Shown in pieces: positions 16,112 through 25,960 of a DNA stretch of 64,000 nucleotides. The translations under genes and the position numbers were made by a program. The notes beneath the pieces were generated by a model. The model saw nothing but the letters and a program-made list of their open reading frames with translations. It had not been told where the DNA came from and ran no database searches. The DNA is from Scatosoma sp900555925 (GTDB lineage: Bacteria; Bacillota; Clostridia; Christensenellales; Borkfalkiaceae), in contig CAUGYD010000007.1 in the NCBI GenBank assembly GCA_959603585.1, forward strand, positions 44,949 to 108,948, written 5' to 3'. Within the stretch, counting starts at the first letter, position 1. The number at the start of each line of letters is the position of its first letter.

Positions 16112-18361
16112 TTATTTATATAACCGGAACATCGCCCGCGTATTTGCGCCGGTGTTCTGCATATCGAAGGAGAGCATGGCTTTATCCGAGGAGGACCAGC
16201 CTTCCGGGGCATAAAGGGAAAGATCTATGTCCCAGATATTTCCGTCAAATTCCACAACCTCGTCGGGGGCTTTTTCCGTTCCCCAAGGATAGGCAGGCAA
16301 GCCCGCGAGCTTTTCGTCCTGCGCATTGGGATTGCGGGAATCGCGGTATAAGCCGTTGTGGAAATAGACGCTCTTTACGTAAGTCCCGCTCTCCTCGTCA
16401 AAGAAGTCCACACGGAATCCGAGCGTAGAATTTTTATTCAACATTCTCACGTTCCCTTCCGTAGAGAGGTCGACGGTGAATTTCATGGGAAGGTCTCTAA
16501 CGATGACGGACGAGCTCGCATGTGCCTGTCCCTCGTATGCCCCGTCAATTCCCGTAGCGGAACCCATTCCGAGATACATCGTCCAGCTCTTCCTGTCGAA
16601 ATGCGAATAGCTCCCCGAAAGTCCCGCCGCATAATCGGCATAGTCCTGCCTGCTTCCCTCCAAGCCCCTATAACGATCCTCATACCAATAGGAGGTTTTA
16701 ATATCGTCGGCAAAGACAGAAGTGTTTTCATAAGCCTTGAAATCCTCCGCTCCGTCCTTGTTGACGGTGATATAGACGACGCCGCCCGCGGGCACCGTGC
16801 CCTGCCAGATCAAATCCCCCGTATCGCAGGCCCCCACTTGCTCGGCGACGAGCTCGGGGCTCTTCTTATTATCGAAATAGCTTGCATGCGTCTCGTCTAT
16901 TCGGTAAACACGGCGTTTTCCGCTCTGGAATTTTGCATTGTCAAAATCAATTTTCACAAACCTGTCGCCGTTTTCCTCGTCGGGCGAATTGTTGTTCCAG
17001 ATAGCGAGGGAAATTTTATCGTCGGAGGAAGAAACCATAGATTTTAAGCCCGTATTCTCCTTACTGAATGTACTTTCATATCTCCATACAGGCATATCCG
17101 CATAAATTTTGAGCGCATTGAAAGCGGCTTTGACGTTTCCGTTCACATGTTCGATAAGACCGTAAGGGTCATAACCCGCGGTAGATTCCATAAACTGCGC
17201 CCAGTGTACCCATTGTATTTGCGTGCGGTTCACCGCCTCCATCACGGTGTCCAGCGTTTTCGGCGCGGCGGTATAATAGTTGTAAGGGCTCATCAGTCCG
17301 CCGCTCGAACCGGTCTGGTCGTTCAGCCAGTTGTATTCCGTGATATGCAGAGCGGTTTTCAGAAAATAATCGTCCTTGGAAAGTCCGGCGATGACCTTTT
17401 CCAGCTCGCTCGTAATCCCCTCGGCGCGTCGCTCGTCGGAAATAAACCAGGTTTCTCCGTCCATGTAAGTATGGAAGGAATAAAAATCGAGCGGAAGATT
17501 TTTGGAAATGACGCGATTGAGGAATCCGACCCACCCCTCCACGCCGATTTCTCCGAGCGCAAACGCGGGGCCACCGATCGTTGCGTCGGGATCGGCACGC
17601 AGGATTCCCTTTGCTCCGTACTCGTACATATCGTTATAGACGCCCTTGGAGGGATCTCCGTTGGGGGCAAAATCGTCGATATCGAGGAACATGGTCGTAT
17701 CCTCGTCCATGGCGCCCCAGATTTTGAGAATTTCGAGGTCGGGCTCGTTGAATATTTCATGATATCCGATTTTTACACCCGCGTCGCGATAATGCTTGGC
17801 GTAATTATAATATATTTCTTCCCATACCTCCTGCCAGTTATCGATATTGTTATCGAGGTTGTGCGCATTTCCGTCCACTTGCAGAGGCGCGGGAATATAG
17901 CACCAGGACATGTACGGGAGAATATTGTGGTCGCTCATGTATTTTACGACCTTATCCAGCCGAGTAAAATCATAATTCAAAGAATTTTTATCTACTTTGT
18001 AATGGTCTGTTTCCTGATTCCAGTCGTAAATTTCGTAATCGTCCGTCACGACCTGTCCCGCAGTACCTTCGTCTTTTCCGACGGTAAGGTCAATACGGAA
18101 GGAATCGGCATACAATTCGTCGATTCTGTCCCAATCGCGGTCATAATTTTCAAAGAGCGGCTGAATACAACCCGCATTATATTGCGCGACCTTTTTGAGC
18201 AGCGGCGGGTCGACGATTTTACTAAAATCCGCATTCAGGGTAATAATTTCGGAAGGGTCTCCCGAAAACTCCTCAAAAGAAGTCTTTCCGCTGCATCCGG
18301 TCGCCATGAGCATGGCGGCAACCATCGTCAGAGTAACCGTTTTTATCAATTTTGTTTTCAT
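16112..18361 (-). CDS. GH39-like (clan GH-A) glycosidase lipoprotein
   Basis: A 749-aa surface lipoprotein. The N-terminus MKTKLIKTVTLTMVAAMLMA ends in TGC (Cys23 lipidated). The TIM-barrel part shows HEIFNEPD with probable acid/base Glu206 and HITEYNW with probable nucleophile Glu342, the pattern of GH39 beta-xylosidases and related clan GH-A enzymes. A beta-rich C-terminal half (about 430-749) probably carries accessory or carbohydrate-binding domains. It is 12 nt from the CBM9-like lipoprotein gene, so both are probably displayed together. The family call is by motif; another clan GH-A family is possible. Confidence 0.75.
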   Translation of the reverse strand: MKTKLIKTVTLTMVAAMLMATGCSGKTSFEEFSGDPSEIITLNADFSKIVDPPLLKKVAQYNAGCIQPLFENYDRDWDRIDELYADSFRIDLTVGKDEGTAGQVVTDDYEIYDWNQETDHYKVDKNSLNYDFTRLDKVVKYMSDHNILPYMSWCYIPAPLQVDGNAHNLDNNIDNWQEVWEEIYYNYAKHYRDAGVKIGYHEIFNEPDLEILKIWGAMDEDTTMFLDIDDFAPNGDPSKGVYNDMYEYGAKGILRADPDATIGGPAFALGEIGVEGWVGFLNRVISKNLPLDFYSFHTYMDGETWFISDERRAEGITSELEKVIAGLSKDDYFLKTALHITEYNWLNDQTGSSGGLMSPYNYYTAAPKTLDTVMEAVNRTQIQWVHWAQFMESTAGYDPYGLIEHVNGNVKAAFNALKIYADMPVWRYESTFSKENTGLKSMVSSSDDKISLAIWNNNSPDEENGDRFVKIDFDNAKFQSGKRRVYRIDETHASYFDNKKSPELVAEQVGACDTGDLIWQGTVPAGGVVYITVNKDGAEDFKAYENTSVFADDIKTSYWYEDRYRGLEGSRQDYADYAAGLSGSYSHFDRKSWTMYLGMGSATGIDGAYEGQAHASSSVIVRDLPMKFTVDLSTEGNVRMLNKNSTLGFRVDFFDEESGTYVKSVYFHNGLYRDSRNPNAQDEKLAGLPAYPWGTEKAPDEVVEFDGNIWDIDLSLYAPEGWSSSDKAMLSFDMQNTGANTRAMFRLYK

Positions 18362-18373
18362 GTTTTCTCCTCC

Positions 18374-20557
18374 TTACAGCGCCTCGGTCAATTCGTTCAC
18401 GAGGAATAAATGGTCCAGATAACTTACGCCCCAGCTTTGGTAAGCCTCTATTCCGCCCGCATTGGTCATCATAAATCCTTCCCTGCCCGCTTCGCCGTTC
18501 TTGTCGTCGGTAATGTTGACGGTAAGATCTATCATGGCTCCGACCTTATCGGGTATCTGCTCTCCGAAGTCAGCCCATTGAATTCTGTATTCCACGACAT
18601 AGCCCGTCTCAGCAGTGGTCATCGCATATTCCCACATCGCCTCGTCGTCTCCGAGCCAGTGCATTTTTTCCATGCTGTTGTTTCTCGCGATGCGGAACAT
18701 TCCCTCGCATTTCCAGCCGTCGTTGCCGTTGACGGTTCCCTTGTCGGGTCTTGCGCTGGTTACGGGGTCGTCGCCGCCCCAGACGGTGTTTGCGTTGGGA
18801 AGCTTCTTTCCCGCACCGAAGTTGACCCAGAGCGTTACGCTGTCGCCGTTTTCGCCGCCATGGGGGCTTACGGTATTGTCGGAGACCTCCACGAGGACAT
18901 ACAAGGCACTGTCGTCCCATTTGACGAACGCTTTTCCCGTCGCGTTGGTATCATCGCCCTCCTGTACGGTCGCAATATCGAACGCGGCAGTATCTCCGTA
19001 GGCGGCATCTTTTTTGCCGTCCACCAAAATTTCCTCCCCTTCACCGAGGCGGGAGGCATAAAAGACCTTGCGGGCATTATCGTTTTCATTCGCAATCATT
19101 TGGAGGACAAATTTCCCGGAAGCTGCATCTTCTCCGCTGTTTTTATAAGTGACTTTCAAATCGAGGGTATCCTTCAACGCGAAATTCTCGCCGACTGTAA
19201 TGGCAGAAGCGAATACACGGGTATCGCCTGCGGGTTCCAGCTTAATCGGAGCCGCGAGAGCGGAGCTTTCAAACTGTACGTATTCGGCCTTTTCCTGCAT
19301 CGTAGTGAGCAGATATACTTTATTGTCCTTCCAAAGCGCCTTGACGCTGTTTCCGCCGATTTCAAGGCTCGTCGAATCCTGATAGAGTATGTTGTCCGTA
19401 TCGTTTTCGGCAATTTCAAAGTTTTCGCGGACAGCTTTCACGGCAACGGGAGTCCCCTCCTCCTCATCGTTTGCCAGCAGTCTGATATTGGAGAGCTTTT
19501 TGGGGCCTCTGTCCATATCGGCGTTAATTGCCTCCATCACGACGGAGGAACGTTCTCCGACGTCATTCTTATCCCAGACTCGCACGCCGATGCCGATTTC
19601 CTGCCCTGCGTGAGGGCGGTATTCGGCGGGTACGTTTGCATTGGAAAGGTCGATCTGATATTCTACCGTGTAACCCGTCTCCGTGAGTTTCGACGTTCCG
19701 AAAGTCGTTCCCGAATTTTTGCTTTCGTTGGAGAGCCATTCGAAGCCGGCATCGCTGCCGTTCCCGAATCGGTTATCCACGGAATGTTCGCTGCCCGCGT
19801 TGATAAACCACTGTCCTTCCACCATGGGCCCCGGCTCGCCGCGGTAGGAGCCGCCCCAGCCCTCCGTATATCCGGGTTCAGCGAGGGAATCGTTATGAAG
19901 TAAATCCAACCGAATTTCAAAAGCGTCGTTTTCCATTATGCCGACGCCGTCCTGGTATCCGTGTACGCTGCCGTCAGTCACTTCCGCGAACACATACAGA
20001 TATGTATCCTCCCACATGACGCGAACCGTTGCTTTCGTCTCGGTATCGCCGGTAGAGAGCGTCTCGACGGGAATGATCGCCGTATCCTGATACGCTTCGT
20101 CCAGAACGCCGTCCACTTGAATTTTGTCGTTCACCTTCAAGCGCGTGGCATTGAAGGTATTTTCCGTACCGAAACGTTCCGACCAGATAGCATAAAAGGT
20201 CATATCCGATTCAAACACCTCCACTTTTCCCGCCGCGAGGTCGGCCGCGTCGATTCCGTTCCAGCCCTGAAAGGTAATTCTCGAATCCGTATTTGCGGGT
20301 GCTTCGGGAATATCCACAAAATCGCCCGTTTTCGCCTCGACGGAACTTACCACCTCGCCGTTGCTCATAAAGGTAATCGTGTAGGTTTCCTCCTCGAAGG
20401 AAGACGAGTCCACAGTTTGCCCGCAAACGTCGCATTTTCCGTCCCCGTCTTTATCCACGTGTTCGGTATGCGCCGATTCCTGACCGCCGCAGGCAGCCAT
20501 AGTCATGAAGACTCCCAACACCAAAGCCAAAGCGCTCATCACTTTTGACTTTCTCAT
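18374..20557 (-). CDS. Surface lipoprotein with bacterial repeat and two CBM9-like domains
   Basis: A 727-aa lipoprotein with no catalytic motif. The signal MRKSKVMSALALVLGVFMTM ends in AAC (lipobox). Next come DKDGDGKCDVCG, a short Cys-containing linker common in clostridial surface proteins, and a Listeria-Bacteroides-type repeat (about residues 60-128, with FQGWNGIDAADL and FYAIWS). Two similar CBM9-like domains follow (about 130-370 and 520-727), each with a VDGxxDxAYxDTA opening and a VxWxDxxLYVxxEVxD block. It probably holds polysaccharide at the cell surface for the GH39-like enzyme encoded 12 nt downstream. Confidence 0.75.
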   Translation of the reverse strand: MRKSKVMSALALVLGVFMTMAACGGQESAHTEHVDKDGDGKCDVCGQTVDSSSFEEETYTITFMSNGEVVSSVEAKTGDFVDIPEAPANTDSRITFQGWNGIDAADLAAGKVEVFESDMTFYAIWSERFGTENTFNATRLKVNDKIQVDGVLDEAYQDTAIIPVETLSTGDTETKATVRVMWEDTYLYVFAEVTDGSVHGYQDGVGIMENDAFEIRLDLLHNDSLAEPGYTEGWGGSYRGEPGPMVEGQWFINAGSEHSVDNRFGNGSDAGFEWLSNESKNSGTTFGTSKLTETGYTVEYQIDLSNANVPAEYRPHAGQEIGIGVRVWDKNDVGERSSVVMEAINADMDRGPKKLSNIRLLANDEEEGTPVAVKAVRENFEIAENDTDNILYQDSTSLEIGGNSVKALWKDNKVYLLTTMQEKAEYVQFESSALAAPIKLEPAGDTRVFASAITVGENFALKDTLDLKVTYKNSGEDAASGKFVLQMIANENDNARKVFYASRLGEGEEILVDGKKDAAYGDTAAFDIATVQEGDDTNATGKAFVKWDDSALYVLVEVSDNTVSPHGGENGDSVTLWVNFGAGKKLPNANTVWGGDDPVTSARPDKGTVNGNDGWKCEGMFRIARNNSMEKMHWLGDDEAMWEYAMTTAETGYVVEYRIQWADFGEQIPDKVGAMIDLTVNITDDKNGEAGREGFMMTNAGGIEAYQSWGVSYLDHLFLVNELTEAL

Positions 20558-20748
20558 AAATTTTACCTCCTCATTTCTCTTTTTATTTATTTTTTGATTT
20601 TATTTACGTATAAGTTTTATTTTCCTTACCCGTTTTATTTCCGTTCTGATTTCGGCTTTGAACCGACTTTTGTTCCTTTCGTTCGGAGTCTATTTCCGAC
20701 ATCAAGGTTGTTCCTTCAATTTATTCAAATCTAAGCCCGTTTCCGACT
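20558..20748 (-). other. Gap between the GH78 and CBM9-like genes
   Basis: About 190 bp, purine-rich on the minus strand. Several CGGAA-containing short repeats are present but no convincing promoter or terminator, so read-through from the GH78 gene is likely. Confidence 0.4.
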
Positions 20749-23700
20749 TTAAGCCCGTTCAAACCGAAAAGTTCCCGAAGCAGCCTCAAATTGCGCGATT
20801 CCGTCCTCGACGCCCAAATAGATAATCCCGTCTGTTTCCAAGGCAAGTTGACCGATTGTTTTCCCGTTTACCGTAAGGGAAGCGCCTTCCGAGACGGGGA
20901 GTTCAAAGCGCGCCGTAGTATTTGCGGGAACAGATGCCTCGTATTTCCAGACTGTCCCCTCAAAGAAAGACTTAGCCCTTATCAATCCGAAAGCAGATTC
21001 ATAAGCAGCCTCAGCCGATTGTATTCGCATATCCGGATGAGGAGCAAAGATAATATGCTTAAATCCCACATGTTCGGAATCATAACCGATTCCCGCCATA
21101 GACGAAAACATCCAGCCGGCTACCGCTCCGTAAGCGTAATGATTGAAAGAATTCATGGACGCATCTCCGAATCCTTTTTCCAGCGTATAAGAATCCCAGC
21201 GTTCCCAAGTCGTCGTAGCGCCCTGAGCCACAGAGTATAGCCATGAGGGATTGTTTCGCTGTAACAGGAGAGTATAAGCGACGTCGCTTCTTCCTATTTT
21301 CGTCAATGCGGGAAGAATGATTGCCGTACCGAGGAATCCCGTTCCGAGTTTGTTTCCGTTATTCTCGATATTCGTCACGAGCTGTTTTGTAACCGCCGCC
21401 ACCGACTGCGCATCGGGAAGCAAATCGAGATACAGCGCATAGAGACAGAGCGTCTGAACTCCCCTTTTCAACGTACCGTCGGATTTTACGTAACGGGTAA
21501 TAAAAAATTCTTTTTCCTGACGGTATATCAGGCGGTAATCGTTTGCCTCCTCGGATTTTCCGACGGCATCTGCCATTTCCGCCATCATCATTGCGTCCCA
21601 GGCATAATAAATGACGCCGAGCTGTTCGCGCACTTCCGAATCGTTAGCTTCAAAAGCGAGATGGTCTCCCCACTGCCGACCGCCGCCCAATTTATTTGTC
21701 GCAGCGAGATATCCCATCCATTTTGTCATCGTTTCCCAATTTTCTTCGATTACAGAGGGATCTCCATACATCGTATACAGCCTGTAAGGAACGATAACCG
21801 CCGCATCGGCCCAGCCCGTCCCGCCCCAATAGGTAGGGTTGCCCCCATACTGTCCCGTAGGAACTGTTCCGGGAATTGCGCCGTCCTCTCTTTGGGCGTC
21901 GCTCATATCCGTCATGAATTTGCGCAGGAAATTTTTATTATCGCCGAGATACAATCCCGTTTGCGCGAACACCTGTGTATCCGCCGTCCAGCCGAGCCTT
22001 TCATCGCGCTGCGGACAGTCGCTGGGAACGGATAAATAGTTTGAATACTGACCCCATCGAACGTTGCTGAAAAGCCGATTGACCTCCTCATTCGATGCCT
22101 TGACGTATCCCGTATCTCTTTCCACGGAAGTGACGACCTGTCCGGTCAGTTTGTGAAAGGTCACGGGGGCGTCCGCCGTAATTTGAATATATCGGAAGCC
22201 GTAATACGTGTGGGAGGGATGATATTCCTCAATTCCCTCTCCGCTTAAAATATAATTTGTCGTCGCAAGCGCCGAACGAAGCGCAGCCTGATATACGGTC
22301 CCTTCGGGTCCGTCGTTTCCCCGTTCATGAGCCCCGTTTCCGTCGTTGAGCATTTCGGCGTGTTTTACGGTGATCTTTGTTCCCCGCGCCCCCTTTACGG
22401 CGAAAGCCTCCCGGCCGGCAAAATTTTGTCCGAAATCGATTACGGCCGTTTCCCCTTCGTTCAAGGTAAACGCTCCGCTCCGTAGCGTACGGACGACGTT
22501 CGCCCTGCCGTAGTGCGTATCGCTCGCCCCGACGATACCTTTGTGGATTTTCACCGATTGCACCGTCATTTCCAAATCGTCTCGCACGACAATCGTGGCA
22601 GAATATCCCGAAACAAGTTTGCCCGTAAACTCGGTATTAACGTTTACTCTGCACCAAAGACTGTCGTCATATCCCGGCTTCATCCATTCCGTCGAAACGC
22701 GAGCATCATAAGTTTCCCCGTCATAAATATCGGCGAATAGCAATGGACTTTCCGCAGAGCTCCTCCACGTTTCGTCTGTTGCAATTACGTCCCTTGCTCC
22801 GTTTTCGTATGTAATGACGAGCTTTGCCCAATAAGCCACCTGCTTTCCCCATCTTCTCGCCACTCGCCCCGTCCACCAGCCGCTTGTAACCATAGCGAAA
22901 AGGACATTTTCTTTCCCCGCGGAAAGCATCCGGGTGACGTCGTAGGAATAATACATTTTCCGGTCGCCCATTTCGTTGGAACCGGGTTTCAGCTCGTCAT
23001 ACCGTATTCTGCCGTCAGGCAGCCTTCTGCCGATGCGCTCGCCGTTGAGATAGCTTTCAAAGACGCCCAATCCGGAAGTATAGAGCTTTGCAGCCACAAT
23101 CTTTTCCGAAGGAAAAAAGGATTTACGGAATACAGACGTATCGTTTTCGAGCGGTTGCGTATAAATCTGTTCCCCCACGATGTCAAAAGTTCCTACTTTT
23201 AACATTCCGCCGTCCAAAGCGGTAGATCGATTGCCCGAAAATCCCGTTTCCGAGTCTTCAAAATCGTAGGAAAAAAGTGTATTAGCGCCGCTTTTTACGA
23301 TGATGTTGTCATATCTCCCAATCTCGGGAACAGCTCCGGAGTGTGAACAATGCCTGAAACCGATTTTTCCGAGAGGAATATCTTCCGTGCCCGTATAGAC
23401 AGAAACGAGTTTAAGCTCCTTTTCGTTTGCGCCGAAATAGGTTTTGACCGTTCTTCCCCTCACTTCTATTCTTTCGTGAACGGGTTTTGTATAGTCGCCC
23501 ACCGCCGCCGTAATATCCGTTGCATCCACGCCTTTTGCAGGAGTAACCGTCCGGTCGCCATTCTGTTTGATATGCGGTCGGAGCAACACCCTTCCCGACC
23601 GTTCGGAGACATTCACCTGCCACATATAAAAACTGCCGTCCCCCTGCATACCGAAACAGAAACCTTGATTACAACTATCGATGATAAAATCAAGATCAAT

Positions 23701-24141
23701 CGTATAATCTGTGACCTTGGCATTCGTATTGTCCACACTGATAAAGTTTGCGCCTTCAAAGTCATATTCGCCGAGAAGTCCCGTTTCAAAATTAGAGGAA
23801 GCAGTCAATATTTCATCGTCTTTGTCCCATACTTTTATAGACCAATCGTATTCCGTCGAGGAGGTCAATGTCTTTCCCCCGTATTCAATGGAAACGGAAT
23901 TGTTGCTTTTAACCTTACCGCTGTCCCAAACGATCCTATCCCCGCTTTTGACAACAAGTTGATAGGCAGTCTGCGTCCATCCCGTCTTATCCGAACGAGT
24001 TTTCCAGCTAAATAGCGGAGTAGGATTATCCACACCGACGGGACGTTCCACATTATCGACAGTAAGATTGTAAATTTCCCCTAAATTTTTTTTCGGCACT
24101 CCCTTGTCATTCTCCACACAGCCAAAAAACGAAAAAGCCAT
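20749..24141 (-). CDS. GH78 alpha-L-rhamnosidase with an inserted jelly-roll domain
   Basis: A large 1130-aa GH78-type enzyme. It opens with a fibronectin-like domain (NVERPVGVDNPTPLFSWKT) that is interrupted by an insert at about residues 150-290 looking like a concanavalin/LamG-type domain. A rhamnose-binding domain follows (RVSTEWMKPGYDDSLW region) and the (alpha/alpha)6 barrel with CPQRDERLGW at about 706-716, the family signature. The N-terminus is only MAFSFFGC before ENDK: a lipobox-like Cys but no real signal helix, although an AGGAGGG site fixes this start. It is the first gene of the operon; AraC lies divergently upstream. Confidence 0.85.
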   Translation of the reverse strand: MAFSFFGCVENDKGVPKKNLGEIYNLTVDNVERPVGVDNPTPLFSWKTRSDKTGWTQTAYQLVVKSGDRIVWDSGKVKSNNSVSIEYGGKTLTSSTEYDWSIKVWDKDDEILTASSNFETGLLGEYDFEGANFISVDNTNAKVTDYTIDLDFIIDSCNQGFCFGMQGDGSFYMWQVNVSERSGRVLLRPHIKQNGDRTVTPAKGVDATDITAAVGDYTKPVHERIEVRGRTVKTYFGANEKELKLVSVYTGTEDIPLGKIGFRHCSHSGAVPEIGRYDNIIVKSGANTLFSYDFEDSETGFSGNRSTALDGGMLKVGTFDIVGEQIYTQPLENDTSVFRKSFFPSEKIVAAKLYTSGLGVFESYLNGERIGRRLPDGRIRYDELKPGSNEMGDRKMYYSYDVTRMLSAGKENVLFAMVTSGWWTGRVARRWGKQVAYWAKLVITYENGARDVIATDETWRSSAESPLLFADIYDGETYDARVSTEWMKPGYDDSLWCRVNVNTEFTGKLVSGYSATIVVRDDLEMTVQSVKIHKGIVGASDTHYGRANVVRTLRSGAFTLNEGETAVIDFGQNFAGREAFAVKGARGTKITVKHAEMLNDGNGAHERGNDGPEGTVYQAALRSALATTNYILSGEGIEEYHPSHTYYGFRYIQITADAPVTFHKLTGQVVTSVERDTGYVKASNEEVNRLFSNVRWGQYSNYLSVPSDCPQRDERLGWTADTQVFAQTGLYLGDNKNFLRKFMTDMSDAQREDGAIPGTVPTGQYGGNPTYWGGTGWADAAVIVPYRLYTMYGDPSVIEENWETMTKWMGYLAATNKLGGGRQWGDHLAFEANDSEVREQLGVIYYAWDAMMMAEMADAVGKSEEANDYRLIYRQEKEFFITRYVKSDGTLKRGVQTLCLYALYLDLLPDAQSVAAVTKQLVTNIENNGNKLGTGFLGTAIILPALTKIGRSDVAYTLLLQRNNPSWLYSVAQGATTTWERWDSYTLEKGFGDASMNSFNHYAYGAVAGWMFSSMAGIGYDSEHVGFKHIIFAPHPDMRIQSAEAAYESAFGLIRAKSFFEGTVWKYEASVPANTTARFELPVSEGASLTVNGKTIGQLALETDGIIYLGVEDGIAQFEAASGTFRFERA

Positions 24142-24252
24142 AACCGCCCTCCTGTGTGGATTTATTGTAACATAAACTTTTTGGATTATCCATACATTTT
24201 ATTGCTTATAATTTGCACATTAGTGACATATTTAGGGTAAGATTAGAAAAAT

Positions 24253-24281
24253 TTGACATTCTGTTTGTATTTTGTTATAAT
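24253..24281 (+). promoter_or_regulatory. Consensus promoter of the AraC regulator
   Basis: TTGACA (24253-24258), 17-bp spacer, TATAAT (24276-24281). It lies in the divergent intergenic region shared with the GH78 gene. The minus-strand promoter was not identified with confidence. Confidence 0.85.
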
Positions 24282-24324
24282 TTAGGGGATATATTTCAAT
24301 TATTAAAATAAGGAAAAATAAAAA

Positions 24325-25188
24325 ATGCGAACAACAGCAAAACAATCCTCTTGGGGACCCGCCGTGGGGGAAGAATTTAATTTCTTATTTTTCGATACGA
24401 CAACAAACGATCCGATTTATATTGAAAGTATAGGAATTTCTTATCCGAATTCCAACTATTACATTCATCGAGAAACGTCCGACTTTTTTATTTTTGAATA
24501 CGTTATTTCCGGTAAAGGTTATATCGAAACAGCAGGGAAAAAATATGAAGTCAAAGCGGGAGACGTATATTGCCTCGAACCGGGGAAAGGGCATACTTAT
24601 TATTCGGACAAAAAAGACCCCTATCAAAAAATTTGGATCAACATGTACAGTAATTTTTTGGGAAGCATATTCAGCCGATTTAAAATATCCGGTAAAATCG
24701 TATTTCCCAACAGTAATTGCCGTAAATACTTTGACGAAATTCTCGCACTTCGCAGTATTTCAGGAAACAGCAGCGTCATTTGTTACAGAGTTCTCGCTAT
24801 TCTTCTCAATATCATGTGTTCTCTTGCCGACCTTACTCAACAGCAACGCCAACAAATTCATATCCCCAATACTGCACTTTCAATAAAAAATCTTTTAGAT
24901 CAAAATATTTATTCGACGGTAACGATACAACAGATTGCCGACTCTTTCAGTTACGATAAAGCTCATATTATTCGAGAATTTGAAAAACATTATCATCAAA
25001 CTCCCTATCAATATTTACTTTCCCAGAAAATCCTTATAGCAAAAAAATTGCTTTTAGGGACTAATGTCTCTATTACAAATATTAGCGAACAACTCGGTTT
25101 TAAAAGCGTTTTTTATTTCTCTCGCCTGTTTAAGAAAAAAGTCGGTTTATCGCCCCGAGAATACCGAATTCAAAGTATTGAATCATAA
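24325..25188 (+). CDS. AraC-family regulator of the glycan-use locus
   Basis: A 287-aa regulator. The N-terminal part (about 45-130) is a cupin-like sensing domain (YVISGKGYIETAGKKYEVKA, GDVYCLEPGKGHTYYS). The C-terminal third (about 188-285) has two helix-turn-helix units, with VTIQQIADSFSYDKAHIIRE and VSITNISEQLGFKSVFYFSR, ending in the AraC signature KKVGLSPREYR. An AAGGAAAA site precedes the ATG. It is transcribed away from the GH78-to-permease operon and probably activates it in response to a sugar. It is clearly more AT-rich than the operon it faces. Confidence 0.92.
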   Translation: MRTTAKQSSWGPAVGEEFNFLFFDTTTNDPIYIESIGISYPNSNYYIHRETSDFFIFEYVISGKGYIETAGKKYEVKAGDVYCLEPGKGHTYYSDKKDPYQKIWINMYSNFLGSIFSRFKISGKIVFPNSNCRKYFDEILALRSISGNSSVICYRVLAILLNIMCSLADLTQQQRQQIHIPNTALSIKNLLDQNIYSTVTIQQIADSFSYDKAHIIREFEKHYHQTPYQYLLSQKILIAKKLLLGTNVSITNISEQLGFKSVFYFSRLFKKKVGLSPREYRIQSIES

Positions 25189-25501
25189 ACTAAATAGAAA
25201 GCGCCCCTTTTTCCTTCTTGTTTCCAATACTTTGCATGCAATTTGTTATATAGTTTAGCAAAAAGAAGTTTTTGTATATTCTCCTGCTTAAACCAACGCT
25301 CTTTTTCTAACAAGCGAATTTTACGAGACAAAGGGAGCTGCGTCGCACGACGCAACTCCCTTTGTCTAACTTGCCCTCACGGTGTATTCATATTCAAACT
25401 TTTTATTTTTTTAATTTTGTATGATATACACGCTTTTTATCTTATCTGTATTCTGTATATTTTTATACGTCAAATATTTTTATAGGTAATTGATTTTTGT
25501 T
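25189..25501. other. Intergenic region with one large hairpin
   Basis: AT-rich region of about 310 bp between the AraC gene and the convergent YvlB-like gene. It holds the large inverted repeat at 25326-25367 and nothing else that I can recognise. Confidence 0.5.
25326..25367. repeat. 42-bp near-perfect palindrome, REP-like or terminator
   Basis: The arms AGACAAAGGGAG-TGCGTC and GACGCA-CTCCCTTTGTCT pair over 18 of 19 positions around a four-base loop, with one C/A mismatch. There is no T-run directly after it on either strand, so it may be a dispersed palindromic element rather than a plain terminator, although it lies between convergent genes. Confidence 0.6.
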
Positions 25502-25960
25502 CTATATGGTAATCTTGATTTTTTCGTCGCCGTCGGAGGCTTCAAAGAGGACGAAACGCCCGTAACGGCGGCGAAATTTTTTCAGTTCCGAAAGCATTTC
25601 ACAAACCGCGGAAATGAGTTCAGATTTTTCTTCCGCCGTCATAGATTTCTTTTTTCTCGGCGCTTCGTCGGAAACATGTCCTTGTCCTTTCGATATGCTT
25701 TCAGAAAAGCGTTCCGTAGCTTTTCCGTCATCTTCACCCGTATTTTCGAGGATATGCCCCTCTGCTTTTCCTTCCCGTATATTTTCGGGTAAATCCTCGT
25801 TTCCGCTTTCACCACGTACATCTTCGGGCAAAGGCGCCGCGATTTCTTCCGAAGCCTTCTTCGGACGGACGGCGAGTTTGAGAATCAATCGCAAAATCCA
25901 ACGACTGAGCGGAATATAAAAACAGCGGCGTTTTCCGTTTTCCAAAATTTCGATTTTCAT
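25502..25960 (-). CDS. Hypothetical protein coupled to the XRE/YvlB-like regulator
   Basis: A 152-aa protein not assigned to a family. It has a short N-terminal block (MKIEILENGKRRCFYIPLS, then a hydrophobic RWILRLILKLAV), an acidic, Gly/Glu-rich linker at about 35-95, a basic KKKSMTAEEK stretch and a C-terminal block with FVLFEASDGDEKIKITI. The ends resemble pieces of YvlB/SHOCT-like proteins. The ATG at 25960 overlaps the upstream regulator's stop by four bases (ATGA), so the two are translationally coupled and probably act together. It could be an effector or anti-regulator; function is unknown. Confidence 0.6.
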   Translation of the reverse strand: MKIEILENGKRRCFYIPLSRWILRLILKLAVRPKKASEEIAAPLPEDVRGESGNEDLPENIREGKAEGHILENTGEDDGKATERFSESISKGQGHVSDEAPRKKKSMTAEEKSELISAVCEMLSELKKFRRRYGRFVLFEASDGDEKIKITI

